45,157 nucleotides of DNA from positions 1-45,157 of the forward strand of contig JAPKDA010000008.1 of the NCBI GenBank assembly GCA_028822695.1. Direction: 5' to 3'. The first letter of the stretch is position 1. Each line of letters begins with the position of its first letter. Below are positions 32,245-40,195 of the stretch, piece by piece. This DNA is from Akkermansiaceae bacterium. Lineage in GTDB: Bacteria; Verrucomicrobiota; Verrucomicrobiia; Verrucomicrobiales; Akkermansiaceae. The notes beneath the pieces are model-generated. The model was not told the origin of the DNA, did no database searches, and saw only the letters and a program-made list of their open reading frames with translations. Made by a program: the position numbers and the translations under genes.

Positions 32245-33150
32245 TCAGTTTGCGGGGATCGCCGCGCGGGGCGATGTTTCCAGAGCCCAGCGCATGAGTT
32301 TTTCGGAGTCGTTCCATACGTTGGCGGCGTTGCTTTTCAGGACGACGGCGATGACGACGCGTCCGTTGAGCGAACCGCTGGAGACGAGGCAACGGCCGGC
32401 GGCGTTGGTGGTGCCGGTTTTCATGCCGGTGACGTATGAGAGGCGGTCGAGAAGCTTGTTGGTGCTCTCGACCGTTTTGGTGCGGCCGTCGTTGTAGGTG
32501 AAGGTGAACTTTCTGGTTCGCATGCACTGGCGGAGGAAGGTGTATGGGTACACTTTACGAGCGAGGATGGAGAGGTCCCGTGCGGTGGAGTATTGGTTCG
32601 GTTCGGTAAGGCCGTGAGGGTTTTGGAATTGAGAATTGTTCATACCGAGCGAGCGGGCTCGGGCGGTCATGCGTTGGGCGAAAGCTTCCTTGCTGCCGGC
32701 GACATCGCGGGCGAGGGCCATGGAGACGTCGTTGGCGCTTTTGACCATGATGACCTTGAGGAGTTCGCGGCGGGTGTATTGCTCACCGGGTTTGAGGTAA
32801 AGTTTGGTGGGTTCGACGCGTCCGTCGGAGGCCTGGATGGTGACGACTTTGTCGAGGCTGCCGCCTTCCATGACGAGGAGGGCGGTCATGAGTTTTTGCG
32901 TGCTGGCGACGGCGCGTGGCGAGTCGGGGTTCTTGGCGGCGAGGATGCGACCGGTCATGGCATCGACGACGATGGCGCTTTCGGCAAAGATGACGGGTGG
33001 GGGGCCCTCGGGGAGAGGCGGACTGGGAAGTGGGGGAGGGACCTTGGGTTTAACGAGAACCGCGTTGCGATCAGGGGAGAGGGGGGCGCAGTTGACGAGG
33101 GGGAAGGTGGCGAGAAGGGCTAGGAGAGCAGGAAGGGCGCGAGGTGCCAT
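32245..33150 (-). CDS. dacA: D-alanyl-D-alanine carboxypeptidase (peptidase S11) lipoprotein
   Basis: Penicillin-binding-protein-type serine enzyme that trims peptidoglycan pentapeptides. ATG 33150 gives a lipoprotein signal with lipobox LVNC (Cys21), then a Pro-rich linker. The catalytic triad motifs are all present: SxxK as ASTQKLMTA, SxN as VKSANDVS, and KTG as TGMKTGTT. NNSQFQNPHGLTEPNQYSTARDL is typical of S11. The C-terminal beta-sandwich domain of E. coli PBP5 is absent, so the enzyme consists of only the transpeptidase fold plus a lipid anchor. It is divergent from lexA and upstream of bioF. Confidence 0.92.
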   Translation of the reverse strand: MAPRALPALLALLATFPLVNCAPLSPDRNAVLVKPKVPPPLPSPPLPEGPPPVIFAESAIVVDAMTGRILAAKNPDSPRAVASTQKLMTALLVMEGGSLDKVVTIQASDGRVEPTKLYLKPGEQYTRRELLKVIMVKSANDVSMALARDVAGSKEAFAQRMTARARSLGMNNSQFQNPHGLTEPNQYSTARDLSILARKVYPYTFLRQCMRTRKFTFTYNDGRTKTVESTNKLLDRLSYVTGMKTGTTNAAGRCLVSSGSLNGRVVIAVVLKSNAANVWNDSEKLMRWALETSPRAAIPAN

Positions 33151-33230
33151 GGAGGTTGATAATCTCACTGATCGAATTGATCTCAAGGGCCGATTTTTCG
33201 GAGTAAGGCAAAAACACCCTTGTTAATCCT

Positions 33231-33264
33231 GTACAACCGAGTAGTGTTCATCCAATCATTGTTC
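33231..33264 (+). promoter_or_regulatory. Candidate lexA operator: three direct repeats spaced 15 bp
   Basis: GTAC (33231-33234), GTTC (33246-33249) and GTTC (33261-33264) recur at exact 15-bp intervals immediately upstream of lexA. GTTC direct repeats are known LexA-box cores in Alphaproteobacteria (there spaced GTTC-N7-GTTC). The spacing here differs (N11), so assignment as a LexA autoregulatory site is inference. Confidence 0.35.
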
Positions 33265-33269
33265 AAGCT

Positions 33270-33884
33270 ATGACTCCCAAACTAACTGCTCGCCAACAAG
33301 AACTCCTCGATTATCTGCATCAGGTGCACCATGAGACCGGTCTGATCCCCTCTACTAGGGAGATTCAGGCTCACTTCGGCTTTGCCAGTCAGACGGCGGC
33401 GATGAGCCACCTAAGGGCTCTGGAGCGGAAGGGAGTGATTCAGCGGGTCGCGAACAAGGCTCGGGCGGTGGTGTTCCCCGAGCAGTTGTCGCGGGAGGAG
33501 ATCGTGGATATCCCAATCTATGGTGAGATTGCGGCTGGTATGGCACAGGATGTGGTGCCGGAGCGGGATGGATGTTTGTCGATCGACATTGCCTCGCTCG
33601 GTGTTTCGGCCCGGGCGAAGACCTTCGCACTGCGGGTGCATGGTGATTCGATGATCGATGCGCACATTTGCAGTGGTGACACGGTGGTGCTTGAGCAGCG
33701 GGAACCGAGGAAAGGCGATATCGTTGCGGCGTTGATCGACGGTGAGACGACGTTGAAGCGATACGTGGTGGAGAAGGGGAAGCCGTATCTCCACGCGGAG
33801 AATGAGAATTATCCCGATTTGATTCCGGTGAGTGAGTTGATCATTCAGGGGGTATTGGTCGGGTTGTTGCGGCGGGATTTTTGA
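33270..33884 (+). CDS. lexA: LexA repressor
   Basis: SOS-response repressor with self-cleavage protease domain, 204 residues. The N-terminal winged helix reads LTARQQELLDYLHQVHHETG and PSTREIQAHFGF, with SHLRALERKGVIQR. The cleavage site is Ala89-Gly90 in GEIAAGMAQ, the nucleophile Ser127 in VHGDSMID, and the general base Lys163 in ETTLKRYV. It is therefore competent for RecA-stimulated autoproteolysis. ATG 33270 is the start. It is divergent from the D,D-carboxypeptidase gene; the 119-bp gap has GTTC-type direct repeats that could be its own operator. Confidence 0.96.
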   Translation: MTPKLTARQQELLDYLHQVHHETGLIPSTREIQAHFGFASQTAAMSHLRALERKGVIQRVANKARAVVFPEQLSREEIVDIPIYGEIAAGMAQDVVPERDGCLSIDIASLGVSARAKTFALRVHGDSMIDAHICSGDTVVLEQREPRKGDIVAALIDGETTLKRYVVEKGKPYLHAENENYPDLIPVSELIIQGVLVGLLRRDF

Positions 33885-34082
33885 ACCCGGAACTCGGAGG
33901 TTGGAACCCGGAGGTCGGAGGTCGGTGCGAGGCCATCTTTGAACCCCGAGGGGTGGCGAGAATCTAGCCGTGGGCGTGAGCCCGCGGTAGGCGGTGTAAA
34001 GAAGGTCTGAGCCCCGGGAGGGGCGTCAGAAGCTGTTGGGGAGATCAACTCTGCGATTCACACGAAAAACCATCGATTCACC
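33885..34082. repeat. Degenerate tract and REP-like palindromes upstream of a RAYT fossil
   Basis: 33889-33928 is a tandem-like tract of CGGAGGTTGG/CGGAGGTCGG units. Three adjacent hairpins follow: CCCC-GA-GGGG at about 33944-33953, CCGTGGGC-GTGA-GCCCGCGG (33968-33987, one G-T pair), and GCCCC-GGGA-GGGGC (34011-34024). These resemble REP elements mobilised by RAYT transposases, and the remains of one start at 34083. Confidence 0.6.
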
Positions 34083-34184
34083 ATGGCCCGGACGCTTCAT
34101 CAGAGTTTTTCGCACATCGTCTTCAGCACGAAGGAACGACGGGCGATGATTGCGGGTGATATGGAATCTGATCTGCATGCTTAA
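34083..34184 (+). pseudogene. Truncated REP-associated (IS200-like, RAYT) transposase
   Basis: A 33-residue frame beginning MARTLHQSFSHIVFSTKERR matches the conserved N-terminus of Y1-type RAYT/TnpA_REP transposases, where the SFSHIVFSTKxR strand precedes the HUH domain. The frame ends at TAA 34182-34184. The HUH and tyrosine catalytic parts are gone. The directly adjacent hairpins at 33.94-34.02 kb would be its REP substrates. Identification rests on one strong motif plus context. Confidence 0.65.
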
Positions 34185-34222
34185 TCTGGTTACCCCTGCC
34201 GGAGTTGGGGAGGACGGAAGAT

Positions 34223-34915
34223 TTAGCCTCCGTTGTCCTTGAGTTCCTTCACGGCCTTGCGGAGTTGGGTGCCGAGGGGGCCGAGGAGGGCTTTGTTGAA
34301 GTCGGCTTCGGTGTGGAGTTCGGTGAGGGCAGGGAGTTGGTAGAAGGATCGGTCGTGTAGTTCTGCGTGACGGAGGAGCTCGGCGATCAGGTCTGGCTGT
34401 TCCCAGAGTTTCCGATCAAAGAGTGAAGGCATCTGGTCGGCGAGAGCGAGGAGATGGCAGCGACCACCGGGGGTGGGCCCGAGGATGCCGTGGTGGCGGC
34501 CGTTGAGTTGGGAGAACGCGGCGTTGATCCACCTCGCAGAAATTTCGATGCACTCGCTGCCGATGGCGGCGACTTTTTCGAAGCCTTCTTCGAAGGCGAT
34601 GGCGAAGTGGTGCTCGAGTTGGGCGGGGCGTGGACCGGGGCCTTGGGCGACGAAGTCGAGGTCCTCGGGGGTGAGGAGGACCTTGGGGCGGTCGATGATT
34701 TCCGGGAGGATCCAGAAGCGGAAGGCTTGTTCGGCATCCTCGGGAGCGTAGCAGATGCGGACTCGGCAGTCTTTGAGGCCACTGAGCTGGCGGAGGAGGA
34801 CGCGGATCATGGCGCGGTAGGAGCGGACCGCAGCTTCGGGGCCAGCGGTCTTCTCGACCTCTTTCATGACCTGGCCGGGGAGCGGTTCGTCGAGGAAGAG
34901 GAGGAGGAGTCGCAT
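34223..34915 (-). CDS. DUF2064 (glycosyltransferase A-like) family protein
   Basis: Cytosolic protein of 230 residues related to the TIGR04282/DUF2064 family, which has a nucleotide-diphospho-sugar transferase fold like CofC. The family outline is visible: a start strand LLLLFLDEPLPGQVMKEVEKTAG, VRICYAPEDAEQAFRFW, QGPGPRPAQLEHHFAIAFEEG, IGSECIEISARWINAAFSQL, and GILGPTPGGRCHLLAL. Two usually conserved metal/nucleotide motifs are altered: GSDCP reads GSECI, and DGGYYL reads TPGGRCHLL. It may have lost transferase activity or changed substrate. ATG 34915 is the start. No SAM/selenodomain partner is nearby. Confidence 0.75.
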   Translation of the reverse strand: MRLLLLFLDEPLPGQVMKEVEKTAGPEAAVRSYRAMIRVLLRQLSGLKDCRVRICYAPEDAEQAFRFWILPEIIDRPKVLLTPEDLDFVAQGPGPRPAQLEHHFAIAFEEGFEKVAAIGSECIEISARWINAAFSQLNGRHHGILGPTPGGRCHLLALADQMPSLFDRKLWEQPDLIAELLRHAELHDRSFYQLPALTELHTEADFNKALLGPLGTQLRKAVKELKDNGG

Positions 34916-35051
34916 TTTTCAGAGGTCAGTAATCGGAAGTCAGATACCGAAGGTTCAAGGTCGCAGGTCGAAGGTCAAGAACAGGGAATTCGCCGATTGG
35001 CGCTGAATTCGGACGAGGAGAGACCCTCGACGGGGTGGGGGAGGCTGATAC
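34916..35051. repeat. Degenerate GGTCGAAGGTC tract and small palindrome
   Basis: 34922-34980 is a run of variants of a 10-nt unit (GGAAGTCAGA, GAAGGTTCAA, GGTCGCAGGTC, GAAGGTCAAG). CGCC-GATT-GGCG is an adjacent 4-bp stem (34992-35003). It forms the intergenic space between the DUF2064 and ftsK genes with no other feature apart from the downstream promoter. Confidence 0.45.
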
Positions 35052-35080
35052 TTGCTTAAGAGGTCTAAATTATTTAGAAT
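35052..35080 (+). promoter_or_regulatory. Candidate sigma-70 promoter of ftsK
   Basis: TTGCTT (35052-35057) is separated by exactly 17 bp from TAGAAT (35075-35080), a five-of-six match to the -10 consensus, in the only AT-rich stretch of the region. The predicted start would give an ftsK leader of about 75-80 nt. Confidence 0.6.
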
Positions 35081-35164
35081 TATTGAATTCCACCTTGCCT
35101 TTAGTGGTATTGATTGGGATTCTATGGGAGTTGGGGACCGTCCGATGAGGCGGTGCTGATCCTC

Positions 35165-37687
35165 ATGGCGAAGTCTAAAAACAGATCAAAGAGTGGGAAG
35201 CCCGGCGAGTCACGCTGGCCGAAGGGGGTGATGGGCGTGGTCTTTGTGGGGCTGGGGCTCTTGATGCTCCTTTCGTTGGTCACTTATACGCCGGGCGACT
35301 TGCCGATGCGTGTCCCCGGGGTGGGCTGGATGTGGTTGGAGAACTACTCCTTGGATACGGAGGCGAATTCGCCGCGGCACAATATGATTGGTCCGGTGGG
35401 GACCTTGATCGGCTTTGTGCAGATGCAGCTTTTGGGTGCAGCGGCGTATTTGTTGCCGGTGGCGTTGTTGTGGATGGGGATTGCGAAGTTGGCGATGGCC
35501 GCGCAGTTCACTTGGCGGACTTGGACGGGCCTCGGGGTGTTGTTGGTGAGTGGGGCATGTATCCTGGGAGTGCATCCTTTGTTTTTTGGGCATTGGGAAA
35601 GTCGCTATGTGATCGTGGGTGCGGGTGGTGCGATCGGAAAAGGGTTGGGGTATTATGTGTTCAAGGGTTTGTTGAACACGGCGGGGTCGATGATCGTGTT
35701 GAGTGCGGTTTACCTGGTCAGCTTGTTTTTTCTGATGGGGGTGCATCCGGTGAAATTTATGAAGGCGATCTACGCCTTTGCGAAGGAGTGGTGGAGTGAG
35801 CGGGATGAGCGGAAGGAAGCGCGAGCCAAGAAGGCCGAGAAGGCGGAACTCGATACTGCACGGAAGACTGCTGCGACTGCGCGTGAAAAACGGGCGAAGA
35901 AGAAGCAGGTTGCGGAGGAAGACGAGGACAGGGTCCTGGCGAAGCCGAGGAGCAAGACGGAGGACAATGGTCAGGTCACATTGCCTTTAATGGAGACTCC
36001 GACGCCGCAGATTATTGATGCCCGTCAGCGGATCGCACCGGCGGCAGGATTGGGAGCGAAGCCGTTTGAGCGGAAGAAGAAAGGGCACACCTCGCTGAGC
36101 GTGGAAGGCTATGAGGACTATGAGCTGCCCGGGTTTGATTTGCTGGAGTATGAAGATGAAGAGGAGGAAGTGGAGGATAACAGCGAAGAGCTGTTGGCGA
36201 TGCAGAAGACCATTGTGGACACCCTGAAGGCCTTTGGGGTGGAAGTGACGGCGGGGGACATCACACGCGGGCCAACCATCACGCGTTATGAGGTCTACCC
36301 GAGCATTGGTTTGCGGGTGAGCCGGATCACGCAGCTTGAGTCGGATTTGGCGCGGGCGACGCGGGCTGAGCGGATCAATATTTTGGCGCCGATTCCTGGG
36401 AAAGACACGGTGGGCATTGAGTTGGCCAACGATGTCCGCATGCCGGTGGCCTTGCGTGAGTTGTTGCAGGACGACGAGTTCCGGAGTTCGAAGAAGAAGA
36501 TTCCACTGGCGCTCGGAAAAGATGTTTACGGGAAGGCCGTGATTGGTGATCTGGCGGCGATGCCACACTGTCTGGTGGCGGGTGCGACCGGTGCGGGTAA
36601 GTCGGTTTGTATCAACTCGATTATCGCGAGTATTCTCTTCAAATTTGGGCCGGATGAACTGCGGTTCATCATGATCGACCCGAAGGTGGTCGAGATGCAG
36701 ATGTATGCAGACCTGCCGCACCTCGTGGTGCCGGTGGTGACCGATCCTCGGAGAGTGGTGGGAGCGCTGAAGTGGTGCGTGAACGAGATGGAGCGCCGCT
36801 ATCGGATTTTTGCGAAGCTGGGAGTGAGGAACTTCGACAGTTTCAATGCGCGGGAGCGGGAGGAAGAGGAGCCTGAAGAGGAGTTGGAGTTGGCTGCGGC
36901 GGAAGACGAAAATGTCGATCCCGAGAACATCGAATCGATTGCGACGGCGCTGGAGGATGGTGAGTTGGGGCCAATGAACACGGCTGAGGAGGAGGAGGAA
37001 GAGGCAGATGACGAGATTCCGGATCGCTTTCCTTACATCGTGGTCATCATCGATGAGCTTGCCGACCTCATGCAGACGGCGCCGGCGGACGTGGAGATGT
37101 GCATTGCGCGGATTGCGCAGAAAGCCCGTGCGGCGGGGATTCATTTGATCGTGGCCACGCAGACGCCCCGGGCCGATGTGGTGACGGGGATTATCAAGGC
37201 GAACATTCCGAGTCGCATCGCCTTCCAGGTTTCCTCCGCGCTCGACAGCCGGGTAATTTTGGACAGCAAGGGTGCTGAGAAGCTGGTCGGCAAGGGTGAC
37301 ATGCTCTTCCTTCCTCCGGGATCGGCGAAGTTGGAGAGATCACAGGGCGCCTTTGTTTCGGACTCGGAAGTGGAGGCGCTCGTGAAGTTCTGCTCGACGC
37401 AGGCTGAGCAGCGGTTTGAGAAGAGCATTCAGGATGTCATCGAATCCGGTGGTGATTCCGGAAGTGATGACGGGGAGGTCAACGATGCGGACGAAGAGAT
37501 TTTGCAGAGGTGCATGGAGGTGGTGATGCAGGAGCAGAAGGCGAGCACCTCGTTGCTGCAACGGCGCTTGCGTCTGGGCTATACTCGGGCGGCGCGGATG
37601 ATCGATATTCTCGAGCAGCGCGGCGTGGTGGGACCGGCGGATGGGGCGAAGGCGCGGGAGGTATACGGCGCGGCGGCGGCGGAGTAG
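35165..37687 (+). CDS. ftsK: DNA translocase FtsK
   Basis: Septal DNA pump that segregates chromosome termini, 840 residues. About four N-terminal transmembrane helices (GVMGVVFVGLGLLMLLSLV; LLGAAAYLLPVALLW; SMIVLSAVYLVSLFFLMG) are followed by a charged Lys/Glu linker. The motor has Walker A GATGAGKSV, Walker B VVIIDELADLM, and the RecA-like ARIAQKARAAGIHLIVATQTPR. The C-terminal gamma winged helix (TSLLQRRLRLGYTRAARMIDILEQRGVVGP) binds KOPS-like sites. Within the motor, between SFNAR and PYIVVIIDEL, there is an acidic insert of roughly 60 residues (about 36850-37020). ATG 35165 is preferred. A good promoter lies at 35052-35080. Confidence 0.96.
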   Translation: MAKSKNRSKSGKPGESRWPKGVMGVVFVGLGLLMLLSLVTYTPGDLPMRVPGVGWMWLENYSLDTEANSPRHNMIGPVGTLIGFVQMQLLGAAAYLLPVALLWMGIAKLAMAAQFTWRTWTGLGVLLVSGACILGVHPLFFGHWESRYVIVGAGGAIGKGLGYYVFKGLLNTAGSMIVLSAVYLVSLFFLMGVHPVKFMKAIYAFAKEWWSERDERKEARAKKAEKAELDTARKTAATAREKRAKKKQVAEEDEDRVLAKPRSKTEDNGQVTLPLMETPTPQIIDARQRIAPAAGLGAKPFERKKKGHTSLSVEGYEDYELPGFDLLEYEDEEEEVEDNSEELLAMQKTIVDTLKAFGVEVTAGDITRGPTITRYEVYPSIGLRVSRITQLESDLARATRAERINILAPIPGKDTVGIELANDVRMPVALRELLQDDEFRSSKKKIPLALGKDVYGKAVIGDLAAMPHCLVAGATGAGKSVCINSIIASILFKFGPDELRFIMIDPKVVEMQMYADLPHLVVPVVTDPRRVVGALKWCVNEMERRYRIFAKLGVRNFDSFNAREREEEEPEEELELAAAEDENVDPENIESIATALEDGELGPMNTAEEEEEEADDEIPDRFPYIVVIIDELADLMQTAPADVEMCIARIAQKARAAGIHLIVATQTPRADVVTGIIKANIPSRIAFQVSSALDSRVILDSKGAEKLVGKGDMLFLPPGSAKLERSQGAFVSDSEVEALVKFCSTQAEQRFEKSIQDVIESGGDSGSDDGEVNDADEEILQRCMEVVMQEQKASTSLLQRRLRLGYTRAARMIDILEQRGVVGPADGAKAREVYGAAAAE

Positions 37688-37706
37688 TTTGCGCTCCGGC
37701 GGAGGG

Positions 37707-38291
37707 TCAATTGATGACCTCAAGAACTACCGAGAGGATGTCGCGGTGGATATCTTCGATGGACTGTGAGGCATCGATGACGCGGACAAAGTCATCTTTG
37801 ATGGAGTGGAAGACCTCGCTACAGGTTTCGAGGGAGGCGCGTTGTTCGAACTTGTTGGCTTCGCCGTCGCGGATGCCGATGCGTTCGAGGGCGGTATCGA
37901 CAGGAAGGTCGAGGAGGAGGAGCAGATCGGGTTGCGGGGCGAACTCTTCGTTGGCGCGGCGGATTTCGGCGGGATCGAAGCCGCGGACTCCCTGGTAGGC
38001 CATGGAGGAGAAGTAGTAGCGGTCGAGGATGATCACTTCGCCGGCTTCGAGGGCGGGGTTGATGAGGTTCTCGACGTGTTCGCAGCGGTCCTGGAGGAAG
38101 AGTTGGAGTTCCTCCTCTGGTGAGAGGCGTCCGGTGGTTGCGGAATTCCGGAGGCGGGTGCCGTAGGGGCCGTCGGTGGGTTCACGGGAAGAAGTGACCC
38201 GCATGCCACGTTCGCGAAGGGCCGCGGCGAGAAGTTTTGACTGGGTGGACTTGCCGGTGCCGTCGATGCCTTCGAGAACTAGGAGGGGCAT
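37707..38291 (-). CDS. tmk: Thymidylate kinase
   Basis: Phosphorylates dTMP to dTDP. Motifs: P-loop LEGIDGTGKSTQSKLL, the DR(Y/H) motif within ILDRYYFSSMAYQGVRG, REPTDGPYGTRLR, and LDLPVDTALERIGIRDGEANKFEQR in the LID region. At 194 residues it is normal. ATG 38291 is the start. It is convergent with ftsK, with stop codons 19 bp apart and no recognisable terminator in between. The codon pattern matches other minus-strand genes. Confidence 0.94.
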   Translation of the reverse strand: MPLLVLEGIDGTGKSTQSKLLAAALRERGMRVTSSREPTDGPYGTRLRNSATTGRLSPEEELQLFLQDRCEHVENLINPALEAGEVIILDRYYFSSMAYQGVRGFDPAEIRRANEEFAPQPDLLLLLDLPVDTALERIGIRDGEANKFEQRASLETCSEVFHSIKDDFVRVIDASQSIEDIHRDILSVVLEVIN

Positions 38292-38753
38292 GGGTGGGTG
38301 CTGAGAAGAGGGGTATTCGATGGGGACGCCTGTCGTCCTCCGAGGAGTCGAAGATCTAGCCTATCAGCAGAAATGATCCAGCCTATAGCTCGGAAAATTC
38401 GAACGAGGCTCCGAGGTAGGGTTGGTTGAGGGATTGGTTCACCTTCCTTGCGTGGGCCATGGTCCACCGCAATCAAGATGGGCCTTGTTCCTGCGTTCCG
38501 GCGGAAGAGCCAGCCGAGGACCATGGCTCCGTTGATATAAGGTCACCGATGACGGGAAGGAGGGCGGATAGTGCTGTCGCTGATTGACCATCGCACCACC
38601 GGGGCAAGCCCGGTGGTGGCGTCTTGAGGCCCCCTGCGACCTGGTGTCGTGGGTGCCCGTGGTCAGTTGGCGACCCCCGGTCTCCCCATCTGGCCTGAAT
38701 ACAACGGGGTCGACAGACGCTGCTCCGTATAAAACCTTCCCCCGGGCTCTGAC
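38292..38753. other. Intergenic region with a REP-like hairpin and a possible DUF4112 remnant
   Basis: A perfect 10-bp hairpin CACCACCGGG-GCAAG-CCCGGTGGTG sits at 38594-38618 without a T-tract. On the minus strand, one frame reads LSALLPVIGDLIS (about 38530-38570). After a shift, another reads MVLGWLFRRNAGTRPILIAV (38524 downward). Together they resemble the PVIGDL...RRN signature of DUF4112 membrane proteins, so this may be a frameshifted fossil. The rest of the gap has nothing I can name. Base composition is more C-rich than most of the window. Confidence 0.35.
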
Positions 38754-40175
38754 TCAAGCCAGCACACCCTTCACCACGTGAGCCGGTTCCACCCCCGTCA
38801 GGCGCATGTCGAGCCCTTGGAACTTCTTGGAGAAGCGATGGTGATCGATACCAAGGAGATGAAGCATGGTGGCATGAAAATCGCGCACATGGACGACGTC
38901 ATCAACGGCGTTGTAACCAAGTTCATCGGTCGCCCCGTGGCTGAGTCCCGGTTTCACCCCGCCGCCCGCCATCCACATCGAGAAGCCCTTGATGTGATGA
39001 TCTCGCCCCGCGCCGTCCTTGCCTTGGAACATGGGTGTGCGTCCGAACTCCCCACCCCACACCACGAGCGTGTCCTCCAGAAGACCCCGCTGCTTGAGAT
39101 CGGTCAGGAGGGCCCAGGTGGGTTTGTCGGTGTGGCCGGCACAGATCTTCATGTATTTGTCGAGGCCGCCATGGTGGTCCCAACCACGGTGATAGAGCTG
39201 CACAAAGCGGGTTCCCTTCTCGATGAGGCGGCGGGCCAGGAGGCAGTTTGAGGCATAGGATCCATCCCCGGGAGTGGCCCCATACATCTCGAGGGTCTTC
39301 GCGGATTCTCCGGAAAGGTCGGTCAACTCGGGCACCGAGGTCTGCATGCGAAAGGCCATTTCATAGGCGCTGATGCGAGCGGAGATTTCCGGGTTCTCGA
39401 CCAAGGCGTTTCGTTTTGCATCGAGATTCTGGATGGTCCGGATGAGCGCGTTCTGGTGTGCGCTGGAAACACCCGACGGATTGGAGACATAGTGCACCGG
39501 GTCGCCGGCGGAGTTGAACTCCACTCCCTGGAATTGGGAGGGCAGAAAACCGGAAGCCCACTGGCGCGAGGCGATCGGCTGCGGATTGCGGCCACCCACG
39601 GAGGTCAGCACGACGAAGCCGGGAAGGTCCTGCGACTCGGAGCCGAGCCCATAGTTGATCCACGAGCCCATCGACGGGCGCCCGCTGATCGCGGTGCCGG
39701 TATTCATGAAGGTGTGCGCGGGATCGTGATTGATCTGCTCCGTGACCATGGAACGGACGACGGTGATGTCATCGGCCATCTTCTGGTGGTAGGGCAGATA
39801 GTCAGAAATCCACTGCCCCGACTTTCCATACCTCTTGAATCCGGCGAGGTGCCCCTGGGCCTTGAGGGCCTTGCCCTGCAACTGTGCGATCGGCTGACCC
39901 TTGGTGAAGGACTCGGGGAACGGCTGGCCGGAAATTTTGTTGAGCTCCGGCTTGTAGTCGAAGGTCTCCAAGTGTGAAGGGCCGCCCGCCATGCAGAGGA
40001 AAATGACCCGCTTGGCCTTCGGGGCGTGATGGGGAAAGCCACTCAGACCTTCATAATTTGTGTCCGTGATTCCGGCCCGGGCAAGTTGGGACATGAGCGC
40101 GGCTGCCCCAAAGGAAATCCCTCCCTGAGCGAGGAAGGTGCGGCGGTTAATGAAGTTGGCAGTCTGATTAAACAT
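38754..40175 (-). CDS. DUF1501 (sulfatase-like) Tat-exported protein
   Basis: Exported protein of 473 residues in a family abundant in Planctomycetes and Verrucomicrobia. The N-terminus has a Tat-like signal (NRRTFLAQGGISFGAAAL). The fold is alkaline-phosphatase/sulfatase-like: RVIFLCMAGGPSHLETFDYKP, DDITVVRSMVTEQINHDPAHTFMNTG, YHRGWDHHGGLD, LVVWGGEFGRTPMFQ, GRDHHIKGFSMWMAGGGVKPG and DFHATMLHLLGIDH carry candidate metal-binding His and Asp. ATG 40175 is the start; TTG 40184 is less likely. It lies 20 bp after the PSD1 gene, its usual partner; the two are thought to act together in degrading complex, often sulfated, polysaccharides. Codon usage differs from flanking genes. Confidence 0.93.
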   Translation of the reverse strand: MFNQTANFINRRTFLAQGGISFGAAALMSQLARAGITDTNYEGLSGFPHHAPKAKRVIFLCMAGGPSHLETFDYKPELNKISGQPFPESFTKGQPIAQLQGKALKAQGHLAGFKRYGKSGQWISDYLPYHQKMADDITVVRSMVTEQINHDPAHTFMNTGTAISGRPSMGSWINYGLGSESQDLPGFVVLTSVGGRNPQPIASRQWASGFLPSQFQGVEFNSAGDPVHYVSNPSGVSSAHQNALIRTIQNLDAKRNALVENPEISARISAYEMAFRMQTSVPELTDLSGESAKTLEMYGATPGDGSYASNCLLARRLIEKGTRFVQLYHRGWDHHGGLDKYMKICAGHTDKPTWALLTDLKQRGLLEDTLVVWGGEFGRTPMFQGKDGAGRDHHIKGFSMWMAGGGVKPGLSHGATDELGYNAVDDVVHVRDFHATMLHLLGIDHHRFSKKFQGLDMRLTGVEPAHVVKGVLA

Positions 40176-40195
40176 GGTTTCCAAGAGGGAGAACT

